A stretch of DNA of 64,000 nucleotides from CAYNEO01 sp964396245 (GTDB taxonomy: Bacteria; Zixibacteria; MSB-5A5; GN15; FEB-12): contig CAYNEO010000007.1 in assembly GCA_964396245.1 (NCBI GenBank), positions 51,504 through 115,503 on the forward strand, given 5' to 3'. The notes beneath the pieces are model-generated. The model was given only the letters and a program-made list of their open reading frames with translations, ran no database searches and was not told where the DNA came from. Shown here piece by piece: positions 9,236 to 17,233 of the stretch (its first letter is position 1; the number at the start of each line of letters is the position of its first letter). Both the position numbers and the translations under genes were made by a program.

Positions 9236-9679
9236 ATGGCTTACGTACCAACTGTAAAATCTCGGAACCGGCTGGATTGGCCGGCATCGCTGCTCAACAG
9301 GTTTATGGACGACGTGTTCAGCACGCCCACGTGGGATATATCGGAATCTGACTGGCTGCCGAGAGCCGATGTGCATCAGACCGACTCCAGTTATGTCATT
9401 GAAATGGATCTTCCGGGAATCGACAAAAAGGATGTCAAGGTCACCTATGCCGACAATGTCCTGACTGTCAGCGGCGAACGGAAAACTGAGACGAAAACCG
9501 ATGACGACAATTACCATCGGATCGAACGATCGGTCGGCTCGTTTTGCCGGACATTTCGTCTGCCGAAAGCGGTCGATGCCGGAAAAATCGATGCAACGGC
9601 CAAAAACGGGGTGCTGAAGATAACCGTCCCGGTAAGCAAAGAGGCCAAACCCAAAGAGGTCAACGTTGACATTCATTGA
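9236..9679 (+). CDS. Small heat-shock protein, Hsp20/alpha-crystallin family
   Basis: 147 residues. A short N-terminal arm leads to an alpha-crystallin domain (about 43-135) with the hallmarks YVIEMDLPGI(D), LTVSGER and the conserved AxxxNGVL motif (ATAKNGVLKITV). A short KPKEVNV extension follows. These ATP-independent holdases form oligomers that bind unfolding proteins. A strong AAAAGGAGG precedes the ATG. A stem-loop follows the stop (9700-9734). It sits inside the block of PRC-barrel, BON and paralogous membrane-protein genes, consistent with a general stress island. Confidence 0.95.
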   Translation: MAYVPTVKSRNRLDWPASLLNRFMDDVFSTPTWDISESDWLPRADVHQTDSSYVIEMDLPGIDKKDVKVTYADNVLTVSGERKTETKTDDDNYHRIERSVGSFCRTFRLPKAVDAGKIDATAKNGVLKITVPVSKEAKPKEVNVDIH

Positions 9680-9699
9680 CCCGGCCGGCTTACGGGCGA

Positions 9700-9734
9700 C
9701 AGAGAATGCGATCCATGAATGCTCGCACTCTCTG
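9700..9734 (+). terminator. Stem-loop after hsp20
   Basis: A 12-bp stem (9700-9711 with 9723-9734) with one mismatch and an 11-base loop lies 20 bases after the hsp20 stop. The 3' side (GATGGATTTCC) has only a weak T-run. It may stabilise the transcript or act as a weak terminator. Confidence 0.45.
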
Positions 9735-9821
9735 ATGGATTTCCGGGCTGACCGGGGCGGGTTTCGCCTGTGGCCGGTCGTCCCGGTGACGTAAACTCAT
9801 TCGGGAAGGAGGCAGTTCCTC

Positions 9822-10226
9822 ATGTTCTTTTGGGATTTAGTAGTCGCGTTTTTCATAGCGCTCATTATCAGTGTGATTCTCGGGGGCGCATACGGCTGGG
9901 AACGGCCGGATCGACCGGGAATCGGATCCTCTATAGTTTTCCTATTCATTATCCTGTTTCTCGCCACCTGGGCGGGCGGAGTCTGGATTACGCCTTTCGG
10001 ACCGGCTGCGTGGGGCGTTTTTTGGCTGCCGTTTCTCGTAGTGGGGATAATCGTCGCATTTCTGATCGTCGCGCTGGTACCGAGCAGCCGACGCCGACCG
10101 CGAACGCGAAAGGAAGCGGCCCAACAGGCAGAAGAAGAGCGAGAAGCCACTTCCATGATCGGCGGATTGTTCTGGTTCTTCATCATTCTGTTGATTATCG
10201 CGATCATTGCCGGATATATCTGGTAG
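9822..10226 (+). CDS. Small multi-pass membrane protein (paralog B)
   Basis: 134 residues with helices at about 5-25, 34-52, 65-85 and 112-133 and an arginine-rich loop (SSRRRPRTRKEAAQQAEEER) before the last one. It shares layout and core motifs (FFIA, WERP, SIVFL, LATWAGG.W, PF.VVGI) with the protein at 4836-5234. GGAAGGAGG lies 10-11 bases before the ATG. It follows hsp20 and the post-hsp20 hairpin. The family is unknown. Conservation of the paralog pair in one stress block suggests a shared envelope function. Confidence 0.75.
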   Translation: MFFWDLVVAFFIALIISVILGGAYGWERPDRPGIGSSIVFLFIILFLATWAGGVWITPFGPAAWGVFWLPFLVVGIIVAFLIVALVPSSRRRPRTRKEAAQQAEEEREATSMIGGLFWFFIILLIIAIIAGYIW

Positions 10227-10359
10227 GTACGCGGGAACAGTCGACATAAGGGGTCGGGGCCTGTCCTTCCCCAGTTAATTAACCGGCGCCGCAAAAGAAG
10301 GGCTTATCACCGGCGCCAAGGGAGCTAACCGTTAGACAGACTGAAGGACGACTAAAACG

Positions 10360-10791
10360 ATGCGGATAAGACTTGGGCGACATGAATTCGAGGGGCCGTA
10401 CGTTTCGAGCGAACGCTTGCACGATTGGCCGGGTGTTTATGCAATCATTAGCATTACCAGCGGCGTGACGACCGTCATAGACGTGGCCGCGACGGACCGA
10501 GTTAAAAAACATGTGCAGCATCCTGATAAGGTGGACGAATGGCGAGAAATCGCTCGCGGCCGGGGTATCGGTGTCGCCGTCATGTATACGCACGGTATGC
10601 CGGCGCAGCACCGGCAGGCCATTGAAAATGATGTCCGCGATCATGTGCCTGTCATATGCAAACGGGCTGACGGTGATAGCAGGGCACTGCCGCCGGCAAA
10701 ACCCGAGAGCGAGCAAACCACTTCCGGGAGCGTGGCTCTCGCGAGAGTCACCCCGGCCATCGACACCGGTGGCGGATTAAACCCGATCTGA
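10360..10791 (+). CDS. Hypothetical protein, possibly GIY-YIG-fold-like
   Basis: 143 residues. The N-terminal part (about 15-105) has the order seen in a group of GIY-YIG-like hypothetical proteins: WPGVYAI near the start, then a 'V(I)DVA' strand replacing the usual YVG, a '.H...W' segment and a QHRQAIEND helix. The canonical GIY...YIG pair and catalytic Arg/Glu are not evident, so nuclease activity is doubtful. The C-terminal 40 residues are low-complexity. A GAAGGA site lies about 12 bases ahead of the ATG. No tight operon neighbour. Confidence 0.55.
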   Translation: MRIRLGRHEFEGPYVSSERLHDWPGVYAIISITSGVTTVIDVAATDRVKKHVQHPDKVDEWREIARGRGIGVAVMYTHGMPAQHRQAIENDVRDHVPVICKRADGDSRALPPAKPESEQTTSGSVALARVTPAIDTGGGLNPI

Positions 10792-10972
10792 CCGTCGGGA
10801 AACGTATAATTCCAAGGTGCGCCTTTCACACCTACTCTACAGTCTCGCAGTAAGTTATCTGAGTTTCCAGTGAACAAATCGTGGCGAAATGCATTTAGTA
10901 TAGTATAGGCAATCTTCTGGCATACCACCCTCTCGCCAAGCCGAGACCAACTAGTCGCAGGAAGGACTCAGT

Positions 10973-11041
10973 ATGACATCGCTGTGCAATATTCATTCGC
11001 TACAACCGTCACGATTGGAAACTTGGGCAGGTAGGTTATGA
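10973..11041 (+). CDS. 22-codon leader ORF coupled to treT
   Basis: ATG at 10973 has a strong AGGAAGG (10959-10965) seven bases ahead. The frame runs 22 codons (MTSLCNIHSLQPSRLETWAG plus RL) and stops at TGA 11039-11041, which overlaps the treT ATG at 11038 as ATGA. The site before treT itself (CAGGTAGG) is weaker, so ribosomes finishing this ORF could feed treT. It may be a leader peptide or simply a coupling device. I know of no homolog. Confidence 0.6.
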   Translation: MTSLCNIHSLQPSRLETWAGRL

Positions 11042-12294
11042 TATTCGATGATGATGCGAACGATTCGGTGGATGCGCCTCATAGAATCGCAACGGCGGAA
11101 GACTACGCGCAGTTCGTCGGCGACGAAACGGTCGAGCGGATACTCAACAAGGCAAAACCGCTGAGTGATATTCACGCCGTTCATGTCAACTCGACCATGT
11201 ACGGCGGAGGGGTGGCAAAAATGCTTTCCTCTTTTGCCCTTCTCATGAACAGCGTGGGCATCAGGACCGGGTGGCGTGCTATCCAGGGCTCACCCGACTA
11301 TTTCAGCACGACCAAAAAGATTCACAACGCTCTTCAGGGTGGCGATATCGACCTGACCGATCGCAAGAAACAGATTTATGAGTACGTTATCGAGGAAAAT
11401 TCGATCCGAAACCATCTCGACCATGATATCGTCATGATTCATGACCCCCAGCCCCTGCCCATGGTCAACCACTACAAGAAACGCGGTCCCTGGATCTGGC
11501 GATGCCACATCGATCTGAGTCAACCGAACCGGGAAGTTTGGGAATACCTCAAGCCGTTTATCGAAAAGTACGATGCAGTGGTGCTGACGCTCGAAGACTA
11601 TCGTCAAAATCTCGATACGCCGCAGATATTTATCCAGCCGGCCATAGACCCATTCTGCACGACCAACATCGATCTGTCCGAGGACGAGGTTGACGAGCGG
11701 CTCGATCATTATGACATTCCGACCGACTTGCCGCTGGTGGTTCAGATTTCGCGCTTCGACAGATGGAAAGACCCGAAGGGTGTCATCGAGGCGTTCAAGA
11801 AGGCTCGAAAAGAGACCGATGCCACGCTGGTGTTACTGGGAAATGTGGCCACCGACGATCCGGAGGGCGATCAGGTCTACCAGTCGCTGATGGATCAGCG
11901 TGAGGACCGGATTCTCATATTGAGCCATCAGGACACAGCACTGGTTAACGCTCTCCAGCGGCGTGCCGCGGTCGTACTGCAGAAGTCGCTTCGGGAGGGA
12001 TTCGGCCTGACAGTGGCCGAAGCCATGTGGAAAGGGGCTGCGGTCATTGGCGGTAACGTCGGGGGTATTCGTAAACAAATTGACGACGGCGAGAACGGAT
12101 TTCTCGTCTCTTCGGTGGACGAAGCTGCACAGCGTATCGTGCAGTTGCTCAAAGACGAGAAACTTCGAAAGCAAATAGGCGAAAAAGCCCGGCAAACTGT
12201 CAAACAACGTTATCTATTATCGCGATATCTCGAGGAATATCTCGACCTCTTCAGATCATTCGAGACAACCTATCATGTCAGAGGATACAACTGA
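11038..12294 (+). CDS. treT: Trehalose synthase TreT (GT4 glycosyltransferase)
   Basis: 418 residues with the two Rossmann lobes of a GT-B enzyme. The N-terminal lobe contains the TreT-like VHVNSTMYGGGVAKML. The C-terminal lobe starts near VVQISRFDRWKDPKGVIEAF and ends with the donor-binding QKSLREGFGLTVAEAMWKG, a typical E-x7-E region. TreT joins glucose from a nucleoside-diphosphate-glucose to free glucose, giving trehalose reversibly in the cytoplasm. This fits the osmotic/heat-stress context. The start overlaps a 22-codon upstream ORF by ATGA, so expression is likely coupled to it. Other GT4 specificities are possible but less likely given the N-terminal motif. Confidence 0.88.
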   Translation: MIFDDDANDSVDAPHRIATAEDYAQFVGDETVERILNKAKPLSDIHAVHVNSTMYGGGVAKMLSSFALLMNSVGIRTGWRAIQGSPDYFSTTKKIHNALQGGDIDLTDRKKQIYEYVIEENSIRNHLDHDIVMIHDPQPLPMVNHYKKRGPWIWRCHIDLSQPNREVWEYLKPFIEKYDAVVLTLEDYRQNLDTPQIFIQPAIDPFCTTNIDLSEDEVDERLDHYDIPTDLPLVVQISRFDRWKDPKGVIEAFKKARKETDATLVLLGNVATDDPEGDQVYQSLMDQREDRILILSHQDTALVNALQRRAAVVLQKSLREGFGLTVAEAMWKGAAVIGGNVGGIRKQIDDGENGFLVSSVDEAAQRIVQLLKDEKLRKQIGEKARQTVKQRYLLSRYLEEYLDLFRSFETTYHVRGYN

Positions 12295-12360
12295 GCTTTG
12301 ACATTCAAATATAAGCCAGTCGATTCGAAAGAAAAAATCGCACAAAAGGAGAGTCACACT

Positions 12361-12771
12361 ATGGCTCGAAAATCATTCGTGGTTTGGCCCGTACTGATTC
12401 TTGCAGGCGTCGCGTTGCTGTCTCTGAGTGGATGTGGTGTAAAGGAACAGAAAGAGGTTCTCGAACAGGATTTGGCCGAGAAAAAGACGGAACTTCAGCT
12501 CGAATTTGAAACGAGTCTGCAACAGCTCGACACCCAGATCGATACTCTTGAACATCACGCATCACAGGTAGGCAAACAGAGTGCCCAGGACATTCAGATC
12601 AAAATCGATGAGCTCAAGGGCCTGAGATCAGATATGATGGATCGTCTGAACGGGATCGATGCGCTGACGATCGATACGTTTGACGATTTCAAGAAGCAAA
12701 GCGAGCAATTGCTGAATCGCGCCAACACTGAAATGCACAAGGCGCAGGAATACATAAAGCAGATCGGCTGA
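12361..12771 (+). CDS. Coiled-coil lipoprotein
   Basis: 136 residues. A lipoprotein signal peptide (lysine-free but Arg/Lys-started n-region, hydrophobic core, lipobox LSGC at about residue 22) is followed by an almost entirely helical, charged domain with heptads (QLEFETSLQQLDTQIDTLEH). AAAAGGAGAG lies ahead of the chosen ATG. The longer in-frame start at 12298 has no signal logic. It should be anchored in the inner or outer membrane and extend into the periplasm. No family recognised beyond the general architecture. Confidence 0.75.
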   Translation: MARKSFVVWPVLILAGVALLSLSGCGVKEQKEVLEQDLAEKKTELQLEFETSLQQLDTQIDTLEHHASQVGKQSAQDIQIKIDELKGLRSDMMDRLNGIDALTIDTFDDFKKQSEQLLNRANTEMHKAQEYIKQIG

Positions 12772-12905
12772 CCGGCGGTTCAGTGTCATTGTCGCCAGGA
12801 TGTAGCATGCCTGCGTCTTGATCGGATTTTTTTGCGATCGATCTAATCGAGATGGTTTTTGCCTTCCGGCCGGCCTGAAGGGTCGGACCGGCTAGAGGAG
12901 TATGT

Positions 12906-13985
12906 ATGAGTGAGGGTGAGCCCTCAAATTTACAGACGTTTGCCAGAAGGACCCTGATAGTCATCGGAATAGTCCTCGGCCTCGTCCTGCTTCTCTACGG
13001 GCTCTACAAGGTAACGACAATCCTGATCGTCATATTCGCGGGTGTGTTGCTCTCGGTGCTTCTGGATGGGGTGGCTTCGTGGATTCATGAACACACACCT
13101 GTCCCCCGCTGGCTCGCTCTTACGGCCGTCGTTATCGGAGGAGCCGGCATCGCATTCGCCTTCTCCTGGTTCGCCGGACCCCCGTTCGCCGACCAGATGT
13201 CACAGCTCGCCGATAAACTCGATTCCGCGGTTGTCAGCGTCAAACACTATCTCGAGCAGTACTCCTGGGGACGCAAACTCATATCGGAAACGTCTTCGCC
13301 GTCAAAAATGCTCCCCTTCGGCTCGCACCTTTTAACCGAGATTGGTTTCATATTCTCCACTACCATGAGCGCCCTTGGAGCTGCTCTCATGATACTGTTT
13401 GTCGGGATATATCTTGCAGCCGATCCACACCTTTATATAGACAGTATCATACGACTTGTGCCTCCCTCCCGACGGGCGCGGGCATACGAAGTTGTGCATT
13501 CCCTGGGTACGGCTCTACGCTGGTGGCTGGTGGGCAGGTTTATCACGATGTTTCTCATCGCGATACTGACTACGGCCGGATTGTACCTAATAGGACTGCC
13601 GCTCGCTCCGATTCTCGGCCTTATCGGTGGCCTGTTTACGTTTGTCCCGTATCTCGGACCGATTGCCGCAGCCGCTCCCGCGGTACTGGTAGGGTTTTCC
13701 GTGAGACCGATGCTGGCGCTGTGGGTTGTGATCGTCTACCTGGCCGTGCATGGACTCGAGGGCTACGTTATCAGTCCCCTCATTCAGGAAGAGGCCGTCT
13801 CCATTCCCCCCGCTCTCCTGCTTTCGGTACAGATCATTATGGCCAGCATATTCGGCATATTCGGGATTCTCTTCGCGACCCCGATTACTGTGGTGGTCAT
13901 TGTGCTGTTTCAGACGCTGTATGTGCGGGGAGCACTCGGGGATAGTAAGATCAGGCTTATGGGCGAACATGTCCGCAGGAAATAA
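12906..13985 (+). CDS. AI-2E family transporter (PerM/YdiK-like permease)
   Basis: 359 residues with the AI-2E/UPF0118 topology. Two or three N-terminal helices (about 14-75) lead to a soluble amphipathic region (about 90-150). A C-terminal cluster of helices follows (about 155-345), containing the family core LIGGLFTFVPYLGPIAAAAP and the segment VISPLIQEEAVSIPPALL. Members are membrane permeases of unsettled substrate, some implicated in autoinducer or ion export. CTAGAGGAG precedes the ATG. The strong terminator at 14016-14056 ends the transcript, closing the plus-strand stress block. Confidence 0.93.
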   Translation: MSEGEPSNLQTFARRTLIVIGIVLGLVLLLYGLYKVTTILIVIFAGVLLSVLLDGVASWIHEHTPVPRWLALTAVVIGGAGIAFAFSWFAGPPFADQMSQLADKLDSAVVSVKHYLEQYSWGRKLISETSSPSKMLPFGSHLLTEIGFIFSTTMSALGAALMILFVGIYLAADPHLYIDSIIRLVPPSRRARAYEVVHSLGTALRWWLVGRFITMFLIAILTTAGLYLIGLPLAPILGLIGGLFTFVPYLGPIAAAAPAVLVGFSVRPMLALWVVIVYLAVHGLEGYVISPLIQEEAVSIPPALLLSVQIIMASIFGIFGILFATPITVVVIVLFQTLYVRGALGDSKIRLMGEHVRRK

Positions 13986-14015
13986 CCGGCCGACGACGCA
14001 TACGACTATAACAAT

Positions 14016-14056
14016 GTGCCGCCACGGAATCTGCCGTGACGGCACTCCTTTATTTT
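14016..14056 (+). terminator. Intrinsic terminator after the AI-2E transporter
   Basis: GTGCCGCCACGG (14016-14027) pairs with CCGTGACGGCAC (14034-14045) with one mismatch and a 6-base loop. It is followed by TCCTTTATTTT (14046-14056). It lies 30 bases after the stop and before a convergent gene. Confidence 0.85.
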
Positions 14057-14093
14057 GCACGATGGGTCGGGGTGGAATCTAACGTCGACGTAA

Positions 14094-14567
14094 CTAGAAC
14101 ATAACGCCTAACAGCAGTCTGAAGTCAGGGATATTGTCAATCCCGAACCGTCCCTCGAGATTGTAGTGATAACTTTTGCCCAGCGACAGCAATACGCCTC
14201 CGTTGAGAGACAGTCCAACCTGCAAATCGGCGTCGCCATTATCTGGATCGATAACTGCAAAAGTCGGGCCGGCACTTACGTACAGGGCGGCTCGCGAGTC
14301 CGGAGGGGAGAACCGTAATCGGAAGTCGGGATTCGCATCAAAAGTGGTAACATTGTCGCCAAAGCCGATATCAAAGCTCGGGGCGAAATCTATCGGTCCC
14401 GCTATCTTTCCTGTGACCCCTTGCACACCGATGACGACCTGATCGGGATCAAGACCGAAACCGGCACGCACGCCAAAGGCCTTATCGCCGGCGTGTGAAA
14501 TGGAAAATGGCAAGGCGACAAGCATCATTGTCAGAATCGGGATCAGTGTGTATCTATGACTTCGCAT
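14094..14567 (-). CDS. Small outer-membrane beta-barrel protein
   Basis: 157 residues: a cleavable signal peptide ending near ISHAGD (about residue 27), then alternating amphipathic strands rich in Gly and aromatic residues, ending LLLGVMF with a terminal Phe typical of OM barrels. The size would suit an 8-stranded barrel. AAGGAG lies ahead of the ATG. It is convergent with the AI-2E gene. A hairpin (14620-14644, 8-bp stem) lies upstream in the 5' region. It follows the ligD genes but is separated by 150 bases and is probably independent. Specific function unknown. Confidence 0.75.
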   Translation of the reverse strand: MRSHRYTLIPILTMMLVALPFSISHAGDKAFGVRAGFGLDPDQVVIGVQGVTGKIAGPIDFAPSFDIGFGDNVTTFDANPDFRLRFSPPDSRAALYVSAGPTFAVIDPDNGDADLQVGLSLNGGVLLSLGKSYHYNLEGRFGIDNIPDFRLLLGVMF

Positions 14568-14717
14568 ACTGTTTCTCCTTATCGATTTCTGCCAGTGCTG
14601 AATTCTCCCGGGGCAAATCGGCCCGACATGGGATAAGTCGGACCAGCAATCTATTCTCTTGTCTTCTATAACGTTAACGGTGGTGGAAGGTTCCGGGGTA
14701 GGTTTCGTGGGGTACTG

Positions 14718-15626
14718 CTATTTCGACATCATCTTCTCGAGTTTTCTCCGAGCGTCTTTCAGTGATTGTGCGGATCGCGCCATGCCCGACCAGGGATCAT
14801 CCCTCTGACCGAGCCGCCTGAAGATGTTCTTCAAGGTATAGCTCTGCGACGTCAAGTCCGAGTTGCCCAGTTCCTCTCGCTCGATAGGCGTTGCGACCGG
14901 GGCGCCTTTTCTGGCCCGTACCGAATAGGGGGCAACCATAAGCTGACCGTATGCATTGCGGTTGGTATCTATGAATACGCGGTTGCCACGTTTGTCCTTA
15001 CGTTGTTCAACCGTGAGCGAGTCTCCATGATCATCCACCAGAGATTGAGCCGCCTTCTGCGCGAAGTCCCGCACCGCGTCAAACTTCTCGCCGGCAGCGA
15101 GCGGAACCACGAGGTGCACGCCCCTTGATCCGGTTGTCTGCACAAACACTGACAGCTTCAGTTCGTCGAAGAGCTCCAGAGCCAGTTGAGCGGCATCTCG
15201 CACGGACGCGAAATCATCCGACGGAGGATCGAGGTCGAAGACAAGGCGATCAGGGTAGTCCAGCTTGTCGACTCTGCTCAACCAGATATGCGGCGTCAGG
15301 CACGCTTGATTGGCCAGATAAACCAACGTAGCAGTATTGTTGCAGACAACGTGAGTAACACTGCCGTCTTCTTTCCGGATCTTCATTCGGTCTATCCAGC
15401 CGGGGAAGTAATCGGAGATGTCTTTTTGGAAAAAGCTTTCACCGTCGAGACCATCAGGAAACCGTTGCATCGCCAGCGGGCGATTTTTCAGGTACGGCAG
15501 CATGGAATCAGCAATCTTGTGGTAGTACTCGATCACGTCCCCCTTGGTAATCTTCTCGTCCGGAAAAAACACTTTATCCGTGTTTGATGTTTCGACCGTG
15601 TATTTGCCAAACTTCAGTGTCGCCAT
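14718..15626 (-). CDS. ligD: LigD polymerase/primase domain protein (stand-alone)
   Basis: 302 residues covering only the polymerase (AEP primase-polymerase) module of NHEJ LigD. Visible motifs are DLDPP (catalytic acidic pair), TTGSRGVHLVVPL (the SxGxH-type motif) and the C-terminal PYSVRARKGAPVATP. It fills ends and adds ribonucleotides during double-strand-break repair. ATG 15626 lies just after the TGA of the ligase gene. A TTG at 15632 is an alternative start overlapping that stop. It is the last of three LigD parts in one operon. Ku is not in the window. Confidence 0.92.
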   Translation of the reverse strand: MATLKFGKYTVETSNTDKVFFPDEKITKGDVIEYYHKIADSMLPYLKNRPLAMQRFPDGLDGESFFQKDISDYFPGWIDRMKIRKEDGSVTHVVCNNTATLVYLANQACLTPHIWLSRVDKLDYPDRLVFDLDPPSDDFASVRDAAQLALELFDELKLSVFVQTTGSRGVHLVVPLAAGEKFDAVRDFAQKAAQSLVDDHGDSLTVEQRKDKRGNRVFIDTNRNAYGQLMVAPYSVRARKGAPVATPIEREELGNSDLTSQSYTLKNIFRRLGQRDDPWSGMARSAQSLKDARRKLEKMMSK

Positions 15627-15628
15627 AG

Positions 15629-16636
15629 TCAATTACCTGCTTTTTCCCTGACTACTTTCGACGGATCTTTGTCATCGCGCTGCCCAAGAAAACGCGGATG
15701 CCGCAGTTTTCCTTCCTCCGTCCATTCCGTGAATCCGATTTGCCCGACAAGGTCCGGAGTCACCCAGTGCACACGTTTCTCCCGGATATCTTCCTCGGCA
15801 AACGGGCTCGTCTTTCTCTCGAGGTCGCTCAGTCTCTTTTTCAGGCGCCTGAGTGTGTTGTCATCAAACCCGGTCCCCACTTTGCCGGCATAGCGCAGCT
15901 TCTTGTCTTCGTAATAACCCACAAGCAGCGCGCCAAAGCCGATCCGAGATCCCTGCGGCTCGGTAAACCCGCCGATTACGAGTTCCTGTTCATTCACGCA
16001 TTTAAATTTCAGCCAATCACTGGAGCGGCTGTGTGAATAGGGTGCATCGAGACGTTTTGCGATCACACCCTCCCAGCCTTTTCGACATGCTTCCCGGTAG
16101 TATTTCTCGCCCGCTCTCTTCCGATAGGATGTCAGGCGCAGCGGATCATCAAAACTGAGCAGGACCTTCAACAGTTTCTTGCGGTCCTTTAGCGGCACAT
16201 TCGTGACATCATGTCGCTCGGCATACAGAACATCAAAGATGTAGTAGTAGACCGCCGTGCGGTTGTCTCGCGCTTCTTGTCTGTTCCTGATCTGCATCCG
16301 GTTCTGCAGCCGGGCAAAACTGGTCCGGTTACCCTCGAAGGCCACGATCTCCCCGTCTACAATGTAGCCGGTCGGGTTTTGCTCTTCAAGCGCATCGACA
16401 ATCTCCGGATATGTATCGTTGAGTTTCTTTTTGTTTCGTGAATACAGCCGTACCTTGCCGTTCTTCGAGACAGCCAGGCACCGTTCACCGTCAAGTTTCC
16501 GTTCGAATATCCAATTGTCTTTAGAGAATCGTTCATCGGTCAGCTTGGCCAACATAGGCGACATCCACTCCGGCTGGGCAACCCTCTTCGCTTTTTCCCG
16601 ACCCTCCTCCGATATTCTCTTCAGGTCGCTACTCAT
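15629..16636 (-). CDS. ligD: ATP-dependent DNA ligase (LigD ligase domain, stand-alone)
   Basis: 335 residues. The nucleotidyltransferase domain carries the adenylation motif ERKLDGER (catalytic Lys). Further motifs are YIVDGEIVAFEG (motif III region), GWEGVIAKRLDAPYS (IV) and SSDWLKFKC (V). An OB-fold domain follows, with RYAGKVGTGFD and a C-terminal RHPRFLGQRDDKDP. It seals nicks at joined ends in NHEJ. The chosen ATG (16636) has AAGGA ahead and overlaps the TAG of the phosphoesterase gene by 8 bases. A longer frame to 16714 lies wholly over that gene and is unlikely to be used. Confidence 0.95.
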   Translation of the reverse strand: MSSDLKRISEEGREKAKRVAQPEWMSPMLAKLTDERFSKDNWIFERKLDGERCLAVSKNGKVRLYSRNKKKLNDTYPEIVDALEEQNPTGYIVDGEIVAFEGNRTSFARLQNRMQIRNRQEARDNRTAVYYYIFDVLYAERHDVTNVPLKDRKKLLKVLLSFDDPLRLTSYRKRAGEKYYREACRKGWEGVIAKRLDAPYSHSRSSDWLKFKCVNEQELVIGGFTEPQGSRIGFGALLVGYYEDKKLRYAGKVGTGFDDNTLRRLKKRLSDLERKTSPFAEEDIREKRVHWVTPDLVGQIGFTEWTEEGKLRHPRFLGQRDDKDPSKVVREKAGN

Positions 16637-17219
16637 TATCCTTCGCGATTTGTTTGAGGGTTCGGCCGCTGAGAACCGATTTCGGCTCGGTACTGACCGG
16701 GTTGCGGCGCGCATCAGCGTCGTCGTCGCGCATTTTGATCAACAACCAGCGCTTGTCGGTCTTCTTGCCCGTTCGTATGAGAGCATAACCGCCTTTGAGT
16801 TTCTTGCCGTTCAGCTTGATTTCCACCTGACCGGCATCGTACGCTTCATCGACCGGCACCTTCTTCCCGTCTTTCTCTTTAAGGTTCGAATACGTGCCGG
16901 CATCCCACACCATGACCGTCCCGGCGCCGTATTCACCTTCCGGGATAACACCCTCGAAGTCCTTGTAAGCAAGCGGGTGATCTTCGGTCGCCATGGCAAG
17001 ACGTTTCACTTTAGGGTCAGTCGAGGGACCTTTGGGGACTGCCCAGGATTTTAGAACGCCGTCGACCTCAATCCGGAAATCATAGTGCAGGTTGGAGGCG
17101 TCGTGTTTCTGGATAACGAAGACCGGTTTCTTTCTGGAGCCTTTGCCGCCACCGCTCGGTTCACGAGTTTTTGAAAAGTCACGCTTCTTTTTGTAATCTT
17201 TTAGCTTCTCTTTCGCCAT
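16629..17219 (-). CDS. ligD: LigD 3'-phosphoesterase domain protein (stand-alone)
   Basis: 196 residues matching the LigD phosphoesterase (PE) module. It has the basic N-terminal tail, then VIQKHDASNLHYDFRIEVDG (metal-binding His/Asp segment), LKSWAVPKGPS, RLAMATEDHPLAY and IPEGEYGAGTVMVWD. It trims 3'-phosphate/ribonucleotide ends before ligation. The gene starts 14 bases after the aconitase stop with an AGAAGGA site. Its 3' end overlaps the ligase gene. In canonical LigD this domain is fused to ligase and polymerase; here all three are separate. Confidence 0.93.
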   Translation of the reverse strand: MAKEKLKDYKKKRDFSKTREPSGGGKGSRKKPVFVIQKHDASNLHYDFRIEVDGVLKSWAVPKGPSTDPKVKRLAMATEDHPLAYKDFEGVIPEGEYGAGTVMVWDAGTYSNLKEKDGKKVPVDEAYDAGQVEIKLNGKKLKGGYALIRTGKKTDKRWLLIKMRDDDADARRNPVSTEPKSVLSGRTLKQIAKDNE

Positions 17220-17233
17220 ATTCGTTTTTCCTT

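Noticed and set aside
14016..14056. Possible small RNA
   Set aside because: The stem with T-run fits a terminator of the upstream gene. No independent promoter is seen.
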